From: Flavobacteriales bacterium
GTDB lineage: Bacteria; Bacteroidota; Bacteroidia; Flavobacteriales; UBA1820
Assembly: GCA_028709885.1 (NCBI GenBank)
Contig: JAQUTH010000003.1
Location: 1-37,068 of the forward strand
Direction: 5' to 3'
Length of the DNA stretch: 37,068 nucleotides
A model generated the notes under the pieces. It was not told the origin of the DNA, did not search any database, and saw nothing but the letters and a program-made list of their open reading frames with translations. Both the position numbers and the translations under genes were made by a program. Of the stretch, positions 35,393-37,068 are shown one piece after another. Numbering within the stretch: the stretch's first letter is position 1; the number at the start of each line of letters is the position of its first letter.

Positions 35393-36459
35393 ATTTCTAT
35401 TGTATTCTTTTGATATGTTGTCAAAAATCTTAGGATTTCTTCACCCGAAGGAAAATTTTCGCTAAGGTGAAAAAAACCGTTTTTTATTTCAAAAGGATAA
35501 GGCACGTTATTGGTAAAAAGACCACCTGTACCTAATCCCTGAGGGGTTTCTATTCTGTTTTTTGCAGTGAAACGCGCTATTGCATCCAGTCCAACATTGG
35601 ATTCCAATGCAGAAGTAACCCAATAACCAATATTCATCTCATCTGCGTAATTCATCCATTTTTTAGTCTTTGAAAGACCACCTAAAAGCGTGGGTTTGAG
35701 GATGATATATTGAGGTTTTATCTCATTTAAAAGCCGTTTTGGGTCATTCACACCTATCAATTCCTCATCCAAAGCTATCGGCAGAGGAGTATTGGCGCAA
35801 AGGGAAGACATTTTTTCCCATTCCCCTGCACGTATAGGCTGCTCAATAGAGTGAAGCGAATAGTCAGAAAGGCGTTTTAGGCGTTCCATTGCATCTTTGA
35901 AAGCAAAAGCTCCATTTGCATCCACGCGTATAGTTATCTCTTTTTCAGAGTATTGAGAACGGATATGTTTTATCAATGACAGTTCATCATCAAAATTAAT
36001 AGCTCCTATTTTTAGTTTTATGCACTGAAATCCGAGTTCTATTTTTTCATGTATCTGTCTGAGCATCTGCTCTTTGCTACCCATCCACACCAGTCCGTTG
36101 ATAGGTATGGACATTTGCCCACGTGTGAAAGGACTTTCTAAAAAAGTCTCGCCTTTTTCCATAGCTGAAAGGTTGCCCTGCGCTATTTCAAGTCCAAAAT
36201 TTATAGACGGAAAAGCCGTTAAATCAGGTACATTTTCACCAGCATTTATGGCTTTACATACGTTGGAAATGATTTTTTCATAATTTGGTACGTCATCACA
36301 CGAAAGACCTTTGAACATTCCACATTCGCCTATGGATGTTAGTTCGCCTTTTTTTAGTACCAAAAACCATGTATCTTTATCGTACAGTATGCCTCGTGAA
36401 GTACCAGAAGGTACTTTGAAGTGGAGTGTGTGTTTTATGTACGACGCTGTAACGCTCAT
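35389..36459 (-). CDS. menC: Enolase-superfamily o-succinylbenzoate synthase
   Basis: 356 aa; CIKLKIGAINFDDEL (KxK), IRVDANGAF, SIEQPI, IALDEELIG, ILKPTLLGGLSKT, VTSALESNVGLDAIAR...QGLGTGGLF. Confidence 0.8.
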   Translation of the reverse strand: MSVTASYIKHTLHFKVPSGTSRGILYDKDTWFLVLKKGELTSIGECGMFKGLSCDDVPNYEKIISNVCKAINAGENVPDLTAFPSINFGLEIAQGNLSAMEKGETFLESPFTRGQMSIPINGLVWMGSKEQMLRQIHEKIELGFQCIKLKIGAINFDDELSLIKHIRSQYSEKEITIRVDANGAFAFKDAMERLKRLSDYSLHSIEQPIRAGEWEKMSSLCANTPLPIALDEELIGVNDPKRLLNEIKPQYIILKPTLLGGLSKTKKWMNYADEMNIGYWVTSALESNVGLDAIARFTAKNRIETPQGLGTGGLFTNNVPYPFEIKNGFFHLSENFPSGEEILRFLTTYQKNTIEI

Positions 36460-36534
36460 GGTGTATGCCGTAGCTATGTGATTTGTGCTTTTATTTTATG
36501 TAAAATGATATTTTGGTGTATATTTTACAGTGTG

Positions 36535-36542
36535 CAAAATTA
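36535..36542 (-). promoter_or_regulatory. -7 element (TAATTTTG on minus strand) upstream of menC
   Basis: CAAAATTA on + strand. Confidence 0.45.
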
Positions 36543-36649
36543 CTGAAATTTTTTTATAAAGTGAAAACTATATTTTACCTACTGTATAGTATGGTATTTT
36601 TAGGCTATAAAATGGCTTTTTTAGACTAAAAAAAGGTGTTTTGATTTAT

Positions 36650-36657
36650 TATATTTG
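36650..36657 (+). promoter_or_regulatory. -7 element TATATTTG upstream of the BamA-like gene
   Basis: Exact TAnnTTTG, 24 nt before ATG 36682. Confidence 0.5.
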
Positions 36658-36681
36658 TATCCTATTTGTAGAAGATATTAT

Positions 36682-37068
36682 ATGAAGATAAAAATATTTT
36701 ACATTTTTGTTTTATACTTTATTTTTAATGCCAATGTAATGTCTTACAACGCGTTAGATACTTTGCGTATTCAAAAAGAAGATGCAAAAGATACAGTTGT
36801 AATCTCTGATAGTACTGGAAAAAAAACGGTTTGGCGGAAATTTATAGACTACTTTAAAAATGCCAACCAAGATAAAACGACGTATAAAAAGTTTGATTTC
36901 AGTATTTTGGGAGGACCTCATTATTCATCCGATACTGAATTTGGAATAGGACTGGTGGCTTCTGGACTTTATCGTCAGGATATAAGTGATACTTTGACTC
37001 CTCCGTCTAACCTTTCTGTGTATGCAGATGTCTCTACCATAGGTTTTTACCTTCTTGGAATACGTGGA
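36682..37068 (+). CDS. BamA/TamA-like (D15 surface antigen) outer membrane protein, truncated at window edge
   Basis: Open frame to window end: MKIKIFYIFVLYFIFNANVMSYNALDTLRIQKED...WRKFIDYFKNANQDKTTYKKFDFSILGGPHYSSDTEFGIGLVASGLYRQDISDTLTPPSNLSVYADVSTIGFYLLGIRG. Confidence 0.7.
   Translation, partial: MKIKIFYIFVLYFIFNANVMSYNALDTLRIQKEDAKDTVVISDSTGKKTVWRKFIDYFKNANQDKTTYKKFDFSILGGPHYSSDTEFGIGLVASGLYRQDISDTLTPPSNLSVYADVSTIGFYLLGIRG

Noticed and set aside
36560-36640. AT-rich near-palindrome ctactgtatagta and repeated 'ttttaggctataaaatggcttttttagactaaaa' texture upstream of the BamA-like gene
   Set aside because: Imperfect, short and in an AT-rich promoter region; no convincing structure.
1-37068. 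CRISPR arrays, tRNA/rRNA genes, IS elements, phage or defence islands
   Set aside because: No direct-repeat/spacer pattern, cloverleaf-like sequence, transposase/integrase or defence-type protein recognised anywhere in the window; a tRNAscan-SE/CRISPRCasFinder/DefenseFinder run would confirm.

Overview
The window looks like a Bacteroidales-type (Bacteroidetes) chromosomal segment. It is densely packed, mostly housekeeping, and has no recognisable phage, transposon, CRISPR array, rRNA or tRNA gene. About 36 CDS are supportable. The left edge holds the end of a 4Fe-4S subunit plus an FAD/NAD(P)-binding subunit of an anaerobic sulfite reductase or sulfhydrogenase-like complex. Other content includes a GHL10-type lipoprotein; a kdsC-like/maf/ruvX/def/DUF5606 operon; miaA; a Sel1-repeat protein; a LuxE-like acyl-protein synthetase; two tandem cyclophilin-FKBP fusion isomerases; purU; a TPR/PD40/OmpA/LysM envelope protein; cstA; recN; dnaB plus a SUFU-like gene; gtrA/crcB; metF; a MATE transporter; DUF1599/BT_3928-like/tpiA; a histidine-type phosphatase plus an S46 peptidase; glnS; a DUF2490 protein; GT2/menC; and a truncated BamA-like OMP at the right edge. 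Five strong hairpin/T-tract terminators and several TAnnTTTG (-7) Bacteroidetes promoter motifs can be read directly. Points most worth a second look: (1) an unannotated structured transcript between recN and dnaB (about 18950-19178), with a promoter, an 18-codon sORF whose start is sequestered in a hairpin, and its own terminator; (2) the tandem dual-family immunophilins, one lipoprotein and one cytosolic; (3) a strong preference for the ATA isoleucine codon; (4) an OmpA-family protein with two extra C-terminal LysM-like repeats; (5) a possibly leaderless dnaB mRNA. I found no convincing dedicated novel defence or biosynthetic system.
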